The notes: a model not told the origin generated them from the letters alone. A DNA stretch of 8,583 bases from an uncultured Clostridia bacterium (GCA_905235695.1 CAJOMW010000036.1:1065-9647); one strand, 5' to 3'; positions 1-7,161 are shown, numbered from the stretch's first letter. Numbers and translations: made by a program.

Positions 1-150
1 AAAGTAAGTCTCGGCTCCGATAAATCCGTTCTCTATCGTATGGAGAAGGGAATTGTTTCTTCCGATGATGTAAACGAAAATCAGATCGTATATAAGCTCT
101 ATATACTCGACCTTTTTCTCGCCGCCTTGATTCCCGAAAAGCTCAGACAT
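1..150 (-). CDS. ltrA: LtrA family membrane protein, N-terminal fragment (runs off window)
   Basis: Reading down from an ATG at 148-150 gives 50 open codons to the window edge. The protein starts MSELFGNQGG and then shows KKVEYIELIYDLIFVYIIG, which matches the N-terminal signature of the low-temperature-requirement A (LtrA) family: a charged stretch, then an E-L-x-x-D-L-x-F-V core that begins the first membrane segment. An AAAGGAG ribosome binding site lies about 8 bases upstream. Members of this family are polytopic membrane proteins of unclear biochemical role, usually around 350-400 residues, so most of the gene lies outside the window. It points the same way as the hydrogenase operon but is separated from it by a probable terminator, and nothing suggests a functional link. 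The family call rests on a short but distinctive stretch. Confidence 0.72.
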   Translation of the reverse strand, partial: MSELFGNQGGEKKVEYIELIYDLIFVYIIGRNNSLLHTIENGFIGAETYF

Positions 151-178
151 GGCGTTTCTCCTTTATTTGATATTGCAC

Positions 179-210
179 AAAAGGAAGGTAATCCAAATCG
201 GACTACCTTC
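179..210 (-). terminator. Probable intrinsic terminator of the hydrogenase operon
   Basis: On the minus strand GAAGGTAGTCC (210 down to 200) pairs with GGATTACCTTC (194 down to 184). This gives an 11-bp stem with one G-U pair and a 5-base loop (GATTT). It is followed by CTTTTGTGC, a short T-run. It lies 25 bases past the hndD stop codon, the expected place for the operon's end. The T-run is only four bases, so termination may be leaky. The plus-strand reading has no T-run after the stem, so it should act on the minus strand only. Confidence 0.65.
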
Positions 211-234
211 TCTTGCGCTTGCTATATAACAGAC

Positions 235-1989
235 TTATTTGACGTTTACTTTCTTTCTCTCAACGTAATGAGTGTGGAGAACCTCGTGAGCCTTGTGGCT
301 TCCGGGCTTTCCGAAGTATTCGGCATAAATCGTCTTGATGGCGGGATTCTCGTGCGACTTTCTTATCGGGAGATTTTCGTCATCCTTGTAGAGAGCTGCC
401 GCGCGAAGTCCCTTGAGGTCTACAAAGTTGCGTACAGACGCAGGCTGAATAGGCTGACCGCCGCCGTTTACACATCCGCCGGGGCATCCCATTATCTCTA
501 TGAAGGTGTAGTCCTTCTCGCCGCTCTTGACCATGTCGAGAACTTTTCTTGCATTCACAAGACCTGAAGCAACCGCTACCTTTACCTTGAGACCTGCAAC
601 GTCGTATTCAGCTTCCTTAATGCCTGCTGTGCCGCGAACTTCCTTGAATTCGATGTTTTCAGCGGGCTTTCCGGTAAGCGTTTCAACTGCGGTTCTGAGA
701 GCTGCTTCCATAACGCCGCCGGTAGCGCCGAATATGGTACCTGCGCCGGAGCCTATGCCGAGAGGAGCGTCAAACTCTTCGTCGGGAAGCTCGGTAAAGT
801 TTATACCTGCGCGCTTTATCATTCTTGCTATCTCACGGGTGGTGAGGGATACGTCTGTATCGGGGTATCCCGAAGCGGACTGACCGTCTCTGCCTATCTC
901 AAACTTCTTGGCGGTGCAGGGCATTACGCTTACTACGAACAGATCCTTAGGATCTATACCCATCTTTTCGGCATACCATGTCTTTATGACAGCGCCGAAC
1001 ATCTGCTGAGGAGACTTACATGTAGAGAGATTGTCGAGCATATCCGGATAATAGTGCTCGCAGAACTTTATCCATCCGGGCGAGCAGGAGGTTATCATCG
1101 GAAGCTTTCCGCCGTTCTGAACTCTTTCTATAAGCTCATTTGCCTCTTCCATTATCGTAAGGTCAGCGCTGAAGTTGGTGTCGTAAACCGCATCAAAGCC
1201 GAGTCTTCTGAGGGCCGCTGCCATTTTGCCGGTTACGAGGCTGCCGATAGGCATACCGAAGCACTCACCGAGCGTGGCACGGATAGAGGGAGCGGTATGT
1301 ACGATTACGTGCTTTGTGGGATCTGCGAGAGCGTCCCAAACCTTCTGGGTGTCGTCTACTTCCGTAAGAGCACCTGTCGGGCATACTGTTATACACTGTC
1401 CGCAGGATACGCAGGCAACTTCATCGAGCTGAAGGTCGAATGCGCAGCCTATATGAGTATTGAAGCCTCTCTCGTTTGCGCCGATAACGGCAACAGCCTG
1501 GTTCTTTTCGCATACTGCTACGCAGCGGCGGCACAGAACGCACTTGTTGTTGTCCCTTATCATGTGAGGCATGGACTTGTCTATCTCATATCTTGGAGCA
1601 GAGCCGGAGTATGCGTTTTCATCTTCTACGCCGTAGTCCTTGCAGAGCTTCTGGAACTCGCAGTTTTCGCTCTTTACGCAGGAGAGACATTTCTTGTCGT
1701 GATTGGACAGAAGAAGCTCAAGAGTCATTCTGCGGGATTTGAGAACTGTGGGGCTGTGGGTGAGTATCTCGGTGCCTTCTCTGTCAAGGGGATATACGCA
1801 GGCGGCAACCAGGCTTCTTGCGCCCTTTACTTCAACTACGCACATACGGCACGCGCCGATCTCGTTTATATCTTTAAGATAGCAAAGAGTGGGAATGTCT
1901 ATTCCAACGCTTTTGCAGGCTTCAAGTATCGTTGCACCCTTGCGGACGCTGTACTCTCTGCCGTCTATAATAACATTTATCATATCCAT
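235..1989 (-). CDS. hndD: [FeFe]-hydrogenase catalytic subunit of the bifurcating NADH/ferredoxin type
   Basis: This 584-residue protein is the H2-forming/oxidising subunit. Domains in order: an N-terminal [2Fe-2S] ferredoxin fold (C36, C47, C50, C64); a His-ligated [4Fe-4S] domain (H97, C101, C104, C110); two [4Fe-4S] clusters (C150/C153/C156/C160 and C193/C196/C199/C203); then the H-cluster domain. The three active-site motifs are TSCSPGW at 300-306, MPCTAKKFE at 356-364, and the GCPGGC motif at 501-506. The small-subunit-like tail (about 525-576) is intact. Clear H-cluster ligands are C358, C502 and C506. Aligned to Clostridium pasteurianum CpI, C302 matches relay Cys299 while S303 falls where ligand Cys300 sits, which is unusual on paper; I recall TSCSP in other members of this clade. 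The relay residues E282, E285 and S322 look conserved. The first ATG, at 1989, is chosen because AAGGAGG lies about 9 bases upstream; a second ATG two codons later is too far away. The C-terminal [2Fe-2S] extension of the Thermotoga HydA is absent. The maturases HydE, HydF and HydG are not in this window. Confidence 0.96.
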   Translation of the reverse strand: MDMINVIIDGREYSVRKGATILEACKSVGIDIPTLCYLKDINEIGACRMCVVEVKGARSLVAACVYPLDREGTEILTHSPTVLKSRRMTLELLLSNHDKKCLSCVKSENCEFQKLCKDYGVEDENAYSGSAPRYEIDKSMPHMIRDNNKCVLCRRCVAVCEKNQAVAVIGANERGFNTHIGCAFDLQLDEVACVSCGQCITVCPTGALTEVDDTQKVWDALADPTKHVIVHTAPSIRATLGECFGMPIGSLVTGKMAAALRRLGFDAVYDTNFSADLTIMEEANELIERVQNGGKLPMITSCSPGWIKFCEHYYPDMLDNLSTCKSPQQMFGAVIKTWYAEKMGIDPKDLFVVSVMPCTAKKFEIGRDGQSASGYPDTDVSLTTREIARMIKRAGINFTELPDEEFDAPLGIGSGAGTIFGATGGVMEAALRTAVETLTGKPAENIEFKEVRGTAGIKEAEYDVAGLKVKVAVASGLVNARKVLDMVKSGEKDYTFIEIMGCPGGCVNGGGQPIQPASVRNFVDLKGLRAAALYKDDENLPIRKSHENPAIKTIYAEYFGKPGSHKAHEVLHTHYVERKKVNVK

Positions 1990-2010
1990 TTTACGTTTCC
2001 TCCTTACTTC

Positions 2011-3819
2011 TTATTTCTTTTCGATTGCGCCGAAGCTGCAGTTGGACATACATACGCCGCACTTGATACACTTCGACTGGTCAATTACGTGAGGAGTCTT
2101 GACTTCGCCGCTTATAGCGCCGACAGGGCAGTTTCTCTTACACTTTGTACAGCCCTTACACTTGTCAGCGTCAATGGTGAACGAGAGAAGGTCTTTACAT
2201 ACGCCTGCGGGACATTTCTTATCGACGATGTGAGCTACGTACTCATCCCTGAAGTAACGCAGAGTTGAAAGAACAGGGTTCGGAGCAGTCTGACCGAGAC
2301 CGCAGAGTGCGTTGTTCTTTATGTAGTAGCACAGCTCTTCGAGCTTGTCGAGGTCTTCAAGCTCAGCCTTGCCGCTGGTTATCTTTTCGAGCATTTCGTA
2401 AAGACGCTTTGTACCAACACGGCACGGAGTACACTTACCGCACGATTCGTCAACCGTGAACTGGAGGAAGAACTTAGCTATATCGACCATACAGTTGTCT
2501 TCGTCCATAACTATAAGTCCGCCGGAGCCCATCATGGAGCCGATAGCGATAAGGTTGTCGTAATCAATGGGGGTGTCTATAAGGGAGGCAGGGATACATC
2601 CGCCGGAAGGTCCGCCTGTCTGAGCAGCCTTGAACTTCTTGCCGTTCGGTATGCCGCCGCCGATTTCTTCGATTATCTCGCGGAGGGTAGTTCCCATAGG
2701 TATTTCAACAAGACCTGTGTTCTTTATCTTGCCGCCGAGAGCGAATACCTTAGTACCCTTGCTGTTTTCGGTACCCATGGATGCAAACCAGTCTGCACCC
2801 TTGAGTATTATCTGAGGTATATTTGCATAGGTCTCAACGTTGTTGAGTACGGTAGGACGCTCGAACAGACCTTTTGCCGCAGGGAAAGGAGGACGGGGAT
2901 GAGGCTCGCCGCGCTTACCCTCGATAGAGGTCATAAGAGCCGTTTCTTCGCCGCAGACGAATGCACCTGCGCCGAGACGAATCTCAAGGTCGAAATCAAA
3001 GCCGGATCCGAATATGTCTTTTCCGAGAAGTCCGTATTCTCTTGCCTGATCTATTGCTATCTGAAGTCTGTGTACCGCTATAGGATACTCCGCACGAACG
3101 TATACGTAACCCTGGGTAGCTCCTATCGCATAGCCTGCTATTGCCATTGCCTCGATGACTGCATGAGGGTCGCCTTCAAGAACCGAGCGATCCATGAATG
3201 CGCCGGGGTCGCCTTCGTCGGCGTTACAGCATACATACTTCTGACCGCCGTCCTGGACGAGCGTGCGTGCGAGACTCCACTTTCTGCCGGTGGGGAAGCC
3301 TGCGCCGCCTCTTCCGCGAAGGCCGGAAGCGAGAACAACGTCTATGACCTGTTCGGGTGTCATTTCCGTGAGGACTTTTCCGAGTGCGGCATAACCGTCG
3401 GTTGCAATGTATTCTTCAATATTTTCGGGATCTATAACGCCGCAGTTTCTGAGAGCTACTCTCTTCTGCTTCTTGTAGAAGCGCGTCTCGCTGAGCGGAA
3501 CGGGCTCTTCGTTTGCTGCCTCTGCCTTGCCGACGGAATCGTTATAAACGAGCCTTTCGACTATTCTTCCTTTAAGAAGATGCTCGCTGACTATCTCGGG
3601 AACATCATCTGCCTTAACGCAGCTGTAAAAAGTGCCCTCGGGATAAACAATCATTACAGGGCCGTTCGCACAGAGACCGAAACAACCAGTAGAAACGATT
3701 TTTATTTCGTCTGTGAGGCCGTTTTTCTCAAGCTCTTCAACAAGCTTTGCCTTGACGTCTCTGCTGCCGGAAGAGGTACATCCCGTACCGGCACAAATAA
3801 GTACATGTGAACGTATCAT
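2011..3819 (-). CDS. hndC: NuoF-like NAD(H)/FMN subunit of the bifurcating hydrogenase
   Basis: This 602-residue flavoprotein exchanges electrons with NAD(H) and is the expected bifurcation site. It opens with a thioredoxin-like [2Fe-2S] domain (C9, C14, C46, C50; about residues 1-90). The NuoF core follows: the glycine-rich GLRGRGGAGFPTGRKW at 166-181 and NADEGDPGAF at 199-208 for NADH and FMN, and GAGAFVCGEETAL near 283-295. A [4Fe-4S] site of the N3 type follows (C460, C463, C466, C506). The C-terminus adds two ferredoxin clusters (C554/C557/C560/C564 and C584/C587/C590/C594), which ordinary complex I NuoF lacks; this marks the HydB/HndC type. H530, C536 and C541 just before them, with C443, could form the zinc site reported in related HydB structures; that assignment is from memory of the family. 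GGAGG lies 8 bases before the ATG. The gene sits 21 bases upstream of hndD and 19 bases after hndB. Confidence 0.96.
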   Translation of the reverse strand: MIRSHVLICAGTGCTSSGSRDVKAKLVEELEKNGLTDEIKIVSTGCFGLCANGPVMIVYPEGTFYSCVKADDVPEIVSEHLLKGRIVERLVYNDSVGKAEAANEEPVPLSETRFYKKQKRVALRNCGVIDPENIEEYIATDGYAALGKVLTEMTPEQVIDVVLASGLRGRGGAGFPTGRKWSLARTLVQDGGQKYVCCNADEGDPGAFMDRSVLEGDPHAVIEAMAIAGYAIGATQGYVYVRAEYPIAVHRLQIAIDQAREYGLLGKDIFGSGFDFDLEIRLGAGAFVCGEETALMTSIEGKRGEPHPRPPFPAAKGLFERPTVLNNVETYANIPQIILKGADWFASMGTENSKGTKVFALGGKIKNTGLVEIPMGTTLREIIEEIGGGIPNGKKFKAAQTGGPSGGCIPASLIDTPIDYDNLIAIGSMMGSGGLIVMDEDNCMVDIAKFFLQFTVDESCGKCTPCRVGTKRLYEMLEKITSGKAELEDLDKLEELCYYIKNNALCGLGQTAPNPVLSTLRYFRDEYVAHIVDKKCPAGVCKDLLSFTIDADKCKGCTKCKRNCPVGAISGEVKTPHVIDQSKCIKCGVCMSNCSFGAIEKK

Positions 3820-3838
3820 TTATTTTTCCTCCGTTGAT

Positions 3839-4207
3839 TTATTCGCTTTCTTTTAAAGTATACTCTGTTACGGGCTTGCCGTTCTTGATATGCTCTTCAA
3901 CGACTCTCTTAGCCTTATCGGCGGTCATCTTGACGTATGTGACCTTGTCTTTGCCGCTCTGATAAACTTCAACTACGGGTTCGTACTGGCATATTCCTAT
4001 GCATCCGGTCTGGGATACTGTAGCTACGTCGGAGAGTCCCTTGTCGTTTATCTCCTCGAGAAGTGTGTTGAGAACAGGTCTTGCGCCGGCCGCAATACCG
4101 CAGGTAGCCATACCAACGACTATGCGAATGTCATTTGAGCCTTCGCGAAGAGAAACCTTGTCCTTCATTTTGTTTCTGATTTCAGCAAGTTCTGCCAATG
4201 ATTTCAT
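3839..4207 (-). CDS. hndB: Thioredoxin-like [2Fe-2S] ferredoxin subunit HndB
   Basis: This 122-residue protein has a helical N-terminus (SLAELAEIRNK) followed by a thioredoxin-like ferredoxin fold. The motifs are GMATCGIAAGAR (C36) and TGCIGICQYEP (C69, C73). It is the small subunit of four-subunit Hnd-type hydrogenases and probably wires electrons between HndC and HndD; three-subunit HydABC enzymes lack it. Only three cysteines are present in the whole protein. Position 41, where the second ligand of a C-x4-C pair would fall, is glycine, so either the cluster has an unusual fourth ligand or the protein binds it differently. I recall the same CGIAAGAR pattern as common in clostridial homologues, so this is likely a family trait. 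The ribosome binding site AAGGAAGGA sits about 10 bases before the ATG. Confidence 0.92.
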   Translation of the reverse strand: MKSLAELAEIRNKMKDKVSLREGSNDIRIVVGMATCGIAAGARPVLNTLLEEINDKGLSDVATVSQTGCIGICQYEPVVEVYQSGKDKVTYVKMTADKAKRVVEEHIKNGKPVTEYTLKESE

Positions 4208-4242
4208 AATAGCAATTCCTTCCTTTGAGTTTATTTATTTTT
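4208..4242 (-). other. AT-rich intergenic gap between the second ATPase gene and hndB
   Basis: This is the longest gap inside the operon, 35 bases. It holds the hndB ribosome binding site and an A/T-rich run just after the upstream stop codon. It separates the accessory genes from hndBCD. I see no stable hairpin and no convincing promoter pair, so hndBCD is most simply read as part of the same transcript. Confidence 0.5.
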
Positions 4243-4791
4243 TTATTTTTTATACTGTTCGGCAAGATAATCTCTTATCCATATAATGACTTCGGGATTA
4301 TCGAGCGGTACTCCGTCGAGGGCTTCCTTAAATTCCCTCGTATCCGCCGAAACGGTTGAGCCGTCGGCAAATTCGTGGATAAATACAATATCGTAATCCT
4401 TGCAGCTCTGTATAAGCGTACACAGGGTAGATATTATATCTCCGAGCGGAGTAAAATCTATATGATTCTTATAGAATAATGCCTTTATCGTAGTTCCGTG
4501 ATTTTCCGGATCTTCAGATGCCGTTTTTGACTCTATTGTCAGGTTTCCGCCCGTCTGCATTGCCGCAAGCGAGAAGAACGGTATTCCGAGCCCGACTTTT
4601 CTCGTCTTTCTCGTAGTCGTGAACGGATCCGAAACGGTTTCTCTGAGCTCTTTTGACATGCCGCAGCCGTTGTCCTTGACGGATATGGTCATTGTCTCGT
4701 CGTCTTCAGTTATGGAGATTTCGATGAGAGACGCTCCGGCGCTAATGGAGTTCTGAGCAATATCGAGAATGTTGAGTGACAGCTCTTTCAT
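4243..4791 (-). CDS. GHKL-family ATP-binding protein without a visible histidine phosphoacceptor domain
   Basis: The 182-residue protein is a stand-alone HATPase_c fold. The N-box is LDIAQNSISAGA (N14), the G1 box is DNGCGM at 40-45, an F-box-like DPFTTT lies at 55-60, the G2 box is GLGIP at 67-71, and HGTTIKALF near 98-106 closes the fold. Residues from about 110 to 182 form a C-terminal extension with conserved-looking LGDI and VPLDNPEVI stretches that I cannot assign to a named domain. There is no H-box, no membrane segment and no sensor domain, so on its own it cannot be a normal sensor histidine kinase. It may phosphorylate a partner or act as an ATP-dependent switch. The ATG follows the PHP gene stop by two bases, which implies coupled translation. 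Similar genes occur in clostridial hydrogenase operons and are often labelled sensor histidine kinase. Confidence 0.86.
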   Translation of the reverse strand: MKELSLNILDIAQNSISAGASLIEISITEDDETMTISVKDNGCGMSKELRETVSDPFTTTRKTRKVGLGIPFFSLAAMQTGGNLTIESKTASEDPENHGTTIKALFYKNHIDFTPLGDIISTLCTLIQSCKDYDIVFIHEFADGSTVSADTREFKEALDGVPLDNPEVIIWIRDYLAEQYKK

Positions 4792-4793
4792 CG

Positions 4794-5537
4794 TTATTCA
4801 TCCTCCTTCAGCAGCTTTGCAAAGAGGGAACGCCTTACTTTGTCACTGCTGTACGGCTCGTCGTCGAGCATGAAGAAATTTTCGGCTTCATTTATATCCC
4901 ACAGATAGTGAGCGTCGGAGTCCGTAATGAAAAAGCAGCTCGAAAGATTCGGATACTTCTCGAGATATTCCTCTTTTTTTGAGGCGTTGTTAAGCTCTGC
5001 GTACTCAAAGCCGGTGTCTTTGGGAAAATCGCCGAGTATGGCAATTATACCGTTTGACTGCTTGTCGACGTGGGCGGGGCAGACGAACGCTCCGTAGCTT
5101 TTGGCAAGAGATGAAGCACTCTGAAGGTCGAGATCCGTTGCGTTTATCAGCAGATTTTCTTCATTTCCGATAATGTTGTCGTCCTCGTCCATGATATACT
5201 GCTCTCCGAAAATTTTCGGCTTGTTCGGTATCTTTATCCTGTGGTTTTTATCAACGTCATCGGAAAAAGCCATTGCGTTTTCGAGATTCTCGAAGAGACA
5301 TACAATGTGTATTTCCTCTGAGGTCGTAAGCTCCATACCGGCAATGCCTATAATGCCGTTCTTCTTGCACGCGGCTAAGAAAGCGGGGCAGTTTTTTGAC
5401 GTGTTGTGATCCGTCAGAGCTGCTATCTGGAGTCCTTTGAGGGCTGCCATGCCGGCTATGTTGTTCGGAGTCATATCGTCGTCGCCGCAAGGCGAGAGAC
5501 ATGAGTGAATATGGAGATCGTAATAGTACTTATTCAT
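4794..5537 (-). CDS. PHP-domain metal-dependent phosphoesterase
   Basis: The 247-residue protein carries the PHP (polymerase and histidinol phosphatase) metal-binding motifs in order: DLHIHSCLSPCGD (D7, H9, H11), LTDHNT (D43, H44), GMELTT (E69), H77, PAHVDK (H156), and TDSDAH (D208, H210). All usual metal ligands appear present, so it is probably an active phosphoesterase using a two- or three-metal centre. Related stand-alone PHP proteins hydrolyse small phosphoesters such as nucleotides; the substrate here cannot be read from sequence. It is cytosolic, with no signal peptide. The ATG overlaps the end of the DRTGG gene by 8 bases and the stop lies two bases before the next gene, so it is translated together with these signalling-type neighbours. 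A role in removing a nucleotide signal or a phosphate added by the neighbouring ATPases is inference. Confidence 0.9.
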   Translation of the reverse strand: MNKYYYDLHIHSCLSPCGDDDMTPNNIAGMAALKGLQIAALTDHNTSKNCPAFLAACKKNGIIGIAGMELTTSEEIHIVCLFENLENAMAFSDDVDKNHRIKIPNKPKIFGEQYIMDEDDNIIGNEENLLINATDLDLQSASSLAKSYGAFVCPAHVDKQSNGIIAILGDFPKDTGFEYAELNNASKKEEYLEKYPNLSSCFFITDSDAHYLWDINEAENFFMLDDEPYSSDKVRRSLFAKLLKEDE

Positions 5538-5862
5538 CGAGCATTTTTGAAAGAGAGGCGCAAACGCTGTAATTATCCGCTTTGCAGCGTATTACGTTTA
5601 TCTCTTTATCTCTTGCCGTCTGAAGAAATTCTTCGTCGAGCTCCGCATCTTCACAGATTATAACGCACGATATATCAACGAGCGACGCTACTGCGAGAAC
5701 GTTCTTGTTGGTCATAATGGTCACCCATATATTATCGGGCTGTGCGTGTCCCATTACCCAGCTAAGAAGGTCAGAACAGTAAACACCCTGCGGTATTCTT
5801 TCCGGAAAGGGCAGGGAAAGAGGTTCAGCGTTAAGCTCTTTAACAATATTTTCAATTGTCAC
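5530..5862 (-). CDS. DRTGG-domain protein (second of two in the operon)
   Basis: This 110-residue protein resembles the DRTGG domain, a small alpha/beta module found in regulatory parts of phosphotransacetylase-like and CBS-containing pyrophosphatase proteins. The recognisable stretch runs from about residue 29 (CSDLLSWVMG) through IWVTIMTNKNVLAVASLVD (45-63) to CVIICE (66-71). The literal DRTGG sequence is absent, as in many members. It has no catalytic motif and is likely a ligand-binding or partner-binding domain. I chose the GTG at 5860-5862 as the start. No in-frame ATG lies near the N-terminus, AAGGAG lies about 12 bases upstream, and it overlaps the end of the preceding hydrogenase-like gene by 11 bases. 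It is a distant paralogue of the 7581-7934 gene. Confidence 0.8.
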   Translation of the reverse strand: MTIENIVKELNAEPLSLPFPERIPQGVYCSDLLSWVMGHAQPDNIWVTIMTNKNVLAVASLVDISCVIICEDAELDEEFLQTARDKEINVIRCKADNYSVCASLSKMLDE

Positions 5863-7144
5863 CTGACTTGCCGTCTCCTTCCTTTTTGTTCATAGCTTCA
5901 ATTATCTCGCGCATTTTTACAATGCAGTCGCCGTATTGCGCTTCGCCGTTTACGACGTCCTGAGCGAACGCCTTGCAGGTCGGAGAGCCGCACGAGCCGC
6001 AGTCGAGACCGGGAAGCTCGGAAGATATTTTCTCTATTTCCGCCATGAGTGACATAGCTTTTGCCATATCGTTGCTGAGGGTGAGAGGAGAATAAGTAAG
6101 AGCGTCCGACGACGAGAACTTTTCGGGTATTGCCGTGTCGTCTTTAGGCGGACGGTTCTGCGTTACCGGCAGATAACGCCTTATACTTTGAAGTTTAACC
6201 TTTGCAATATATGGATTTTCAACAGTCATTACTCCGCCGACGCAGCCGCCGTTGCAGGCATTCAGCTCGATAAACTCAAGGCAGGGGAAGTCGCCGTTCT
6301 CTATCTGATCGAGCACCTCTATGACGTTTTCTATTCCGTCAGCTGCGAGATACCTGTCATTCAGCAGAGCCGAACCCTCTCCGCCGCTCGAAGCCCAGCC
6401 TACGCCAACCATTCCGACACGCGAAACGGGAACGTCTACCTTCTGCATTTTCATAACGTCAAGCAGCTTGAAGTATATGTCGCTGAGAGAGACCACATAA
6501 TCAATGTTGCTCTTTGAGCTTTTGAATCCGTTTTTAACGTAGCTAACCTTAGCCGGACAAGGAGAGATGAATACCGTGCATATATCTTCGTCCTTTAGCT
6601 CGGGATGAAGAGCTTTTGCCTCATCCCTTGCAAGCATAGCCGCAATTTCAATCGGCGGAAGTATCGGTATCACATTGTCGCACAGATAAGGGAAGCGAAG
6701 TGTTATAAGTCTTGTAATTACAGGGCACGCACTGCTTATAACAGGTCGTGGTATATCCTTTTGCTGCAAATACCTTCGTGTGTATTCTGTAACGAGCTCT
6801 GCGGCTCTTGCCACTTCATACACATAGTTAAATCCGAGGTCCAGAAGACCTTGAAGAATGTAATCAATATCATCAAGATTTTCAAATTGCCCATATAAAG
6901 TGGGCGGTGGAAGTGCGATAAGAAACTTGTCTTTCGGGATACTTGAAAACTTGTCGTAAATAGCTTTCTTTGCCTTGTGATGACAGCGACGAATACACTC
7001 TCCGCAGTCAATGCAGCGTCTTGAATCGATCTGCGCACGACCGTCTCGTATACGTATTGCCTCGGTCGGGCAATGCTTTAAGCAGATGGTACAGCCCTTG
7101 CACTTATCTATGTCCAGGGAGACAGAGTGCTTATATTCGGGCAT
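5852..7144 (-). CDS. HydS-like [FeFe]-hydrogenase homologue with N- and C-terminal Fe-S domains
   Basis: The protein has 430 residues counted from the ATG at 7142-7144. Two [4Fe-4S] ferredoxin motifs come first (C15/C18/C21/C25 and C44/C47/C50/C54). Next is a degenerate H-cluster domain, then a C-terminal four-cysteine Fe-S domain (C382, C385, C390, C407; spacing CxxC-x4-C-x16-C) like that in RnfB and corrinoid Fe-S proteins. In the H-cluster domain SSACP (137-141) replaces TSCCP, so the ligand cysteine is kept (C140) but the proton-relay cysteine is alanine. SPCPAK keeps C196 and its lysine but loses the flanking Met and Glu. LNACNGGC keeps C297 and C301 but has Asn for Met. All four cubane cysteines are therefore present while residues for fast catalysis are not, as in sensory hydrogenases such as HydS. 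It probably senses H2 or redox state; binding of a diiron site is unproven. There is no PAS or kinase domain. A TTG two codons upstream (7150) is an alternative start with good AAAGGA spacing. Confidence 0.88.
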   Translation of the reverse strand: MPEYKHSVSLDIDKCKGCTICLKHCPTEAIRIRDGRAQIDSRRCIDCGECIRRCHHKAKKAIYDKFSSIPKDKFLIALPPPTLYGQFENLDDIDYILQGLLDLGFNYVYEVARAAELVTEYTRRYLQQKDIPRPVISSACPVITRLITLRFPYLCDNVIPILPPIEIAAMLARDEAKALHPELKDEDICTVFISPCPAKVSYVKNGFKSSKSNIDYVVSLSDIYFKLLDVMKMQKVDVPVSRVGMVGVGWASSGGEGSALLNDRYLAADGIENVIEVLDQIENGDFPCLEFIELNACNGGCVGGVMTVENPYIAKVKLQSIRRYLPVTQNRPPKDDTAIPEKFSSSDALTYSPLTLSNDMAKAMSLMAEIEKISSELPGLDCGSCGSPTCKAFAQDVVNGEAQYGDCIVKMREIIEAMNKKEGDGKSGDN

Positions 7145-7161
7145 AATCAATACCTATCCTT

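Noticed and set aside
40..567. A 175-codon open frame on the plus strand over ltrA, the terminator and the hndD 3' end
   Set aside because: It crosses the terminator hairpin and two minus-strand genes, lacks a ribosome binding site, and resembles no family I know.
1054..2268. A 404-codon open frame on the plus strand opposite hndD and the end of hndC
   Set aside because: It spans two genes with strong family motifs and good ribosome binding sites on the other strand. Its own translation shows no recognisable domain, so it is a by-product of codon bias on the coding strand.
2899..3810. A 303-codon open frame on the plus strand opposite hndC
   Set aside because: It is fully antisense to the HndC flavin and Fe-S domains, with no motifs of its own.
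4243..4290. Possible internal promoter before hndB (TATAAA-like sequence at the end of the ATPase gene)
   Set aside because: No acceptable -35 hexamer lies 16-18 bases upstream of the TATAAA, and A/T-rich lysine codons plus the stop codon explain the sequence.
4243..4791. Reading the 182-residue ATPase as a complete sensor histidine kinase
   Set aside because: There is no H-box or HisKA helix before the N-box, which begins within the first ten residues, and no membrane or sensor segment.
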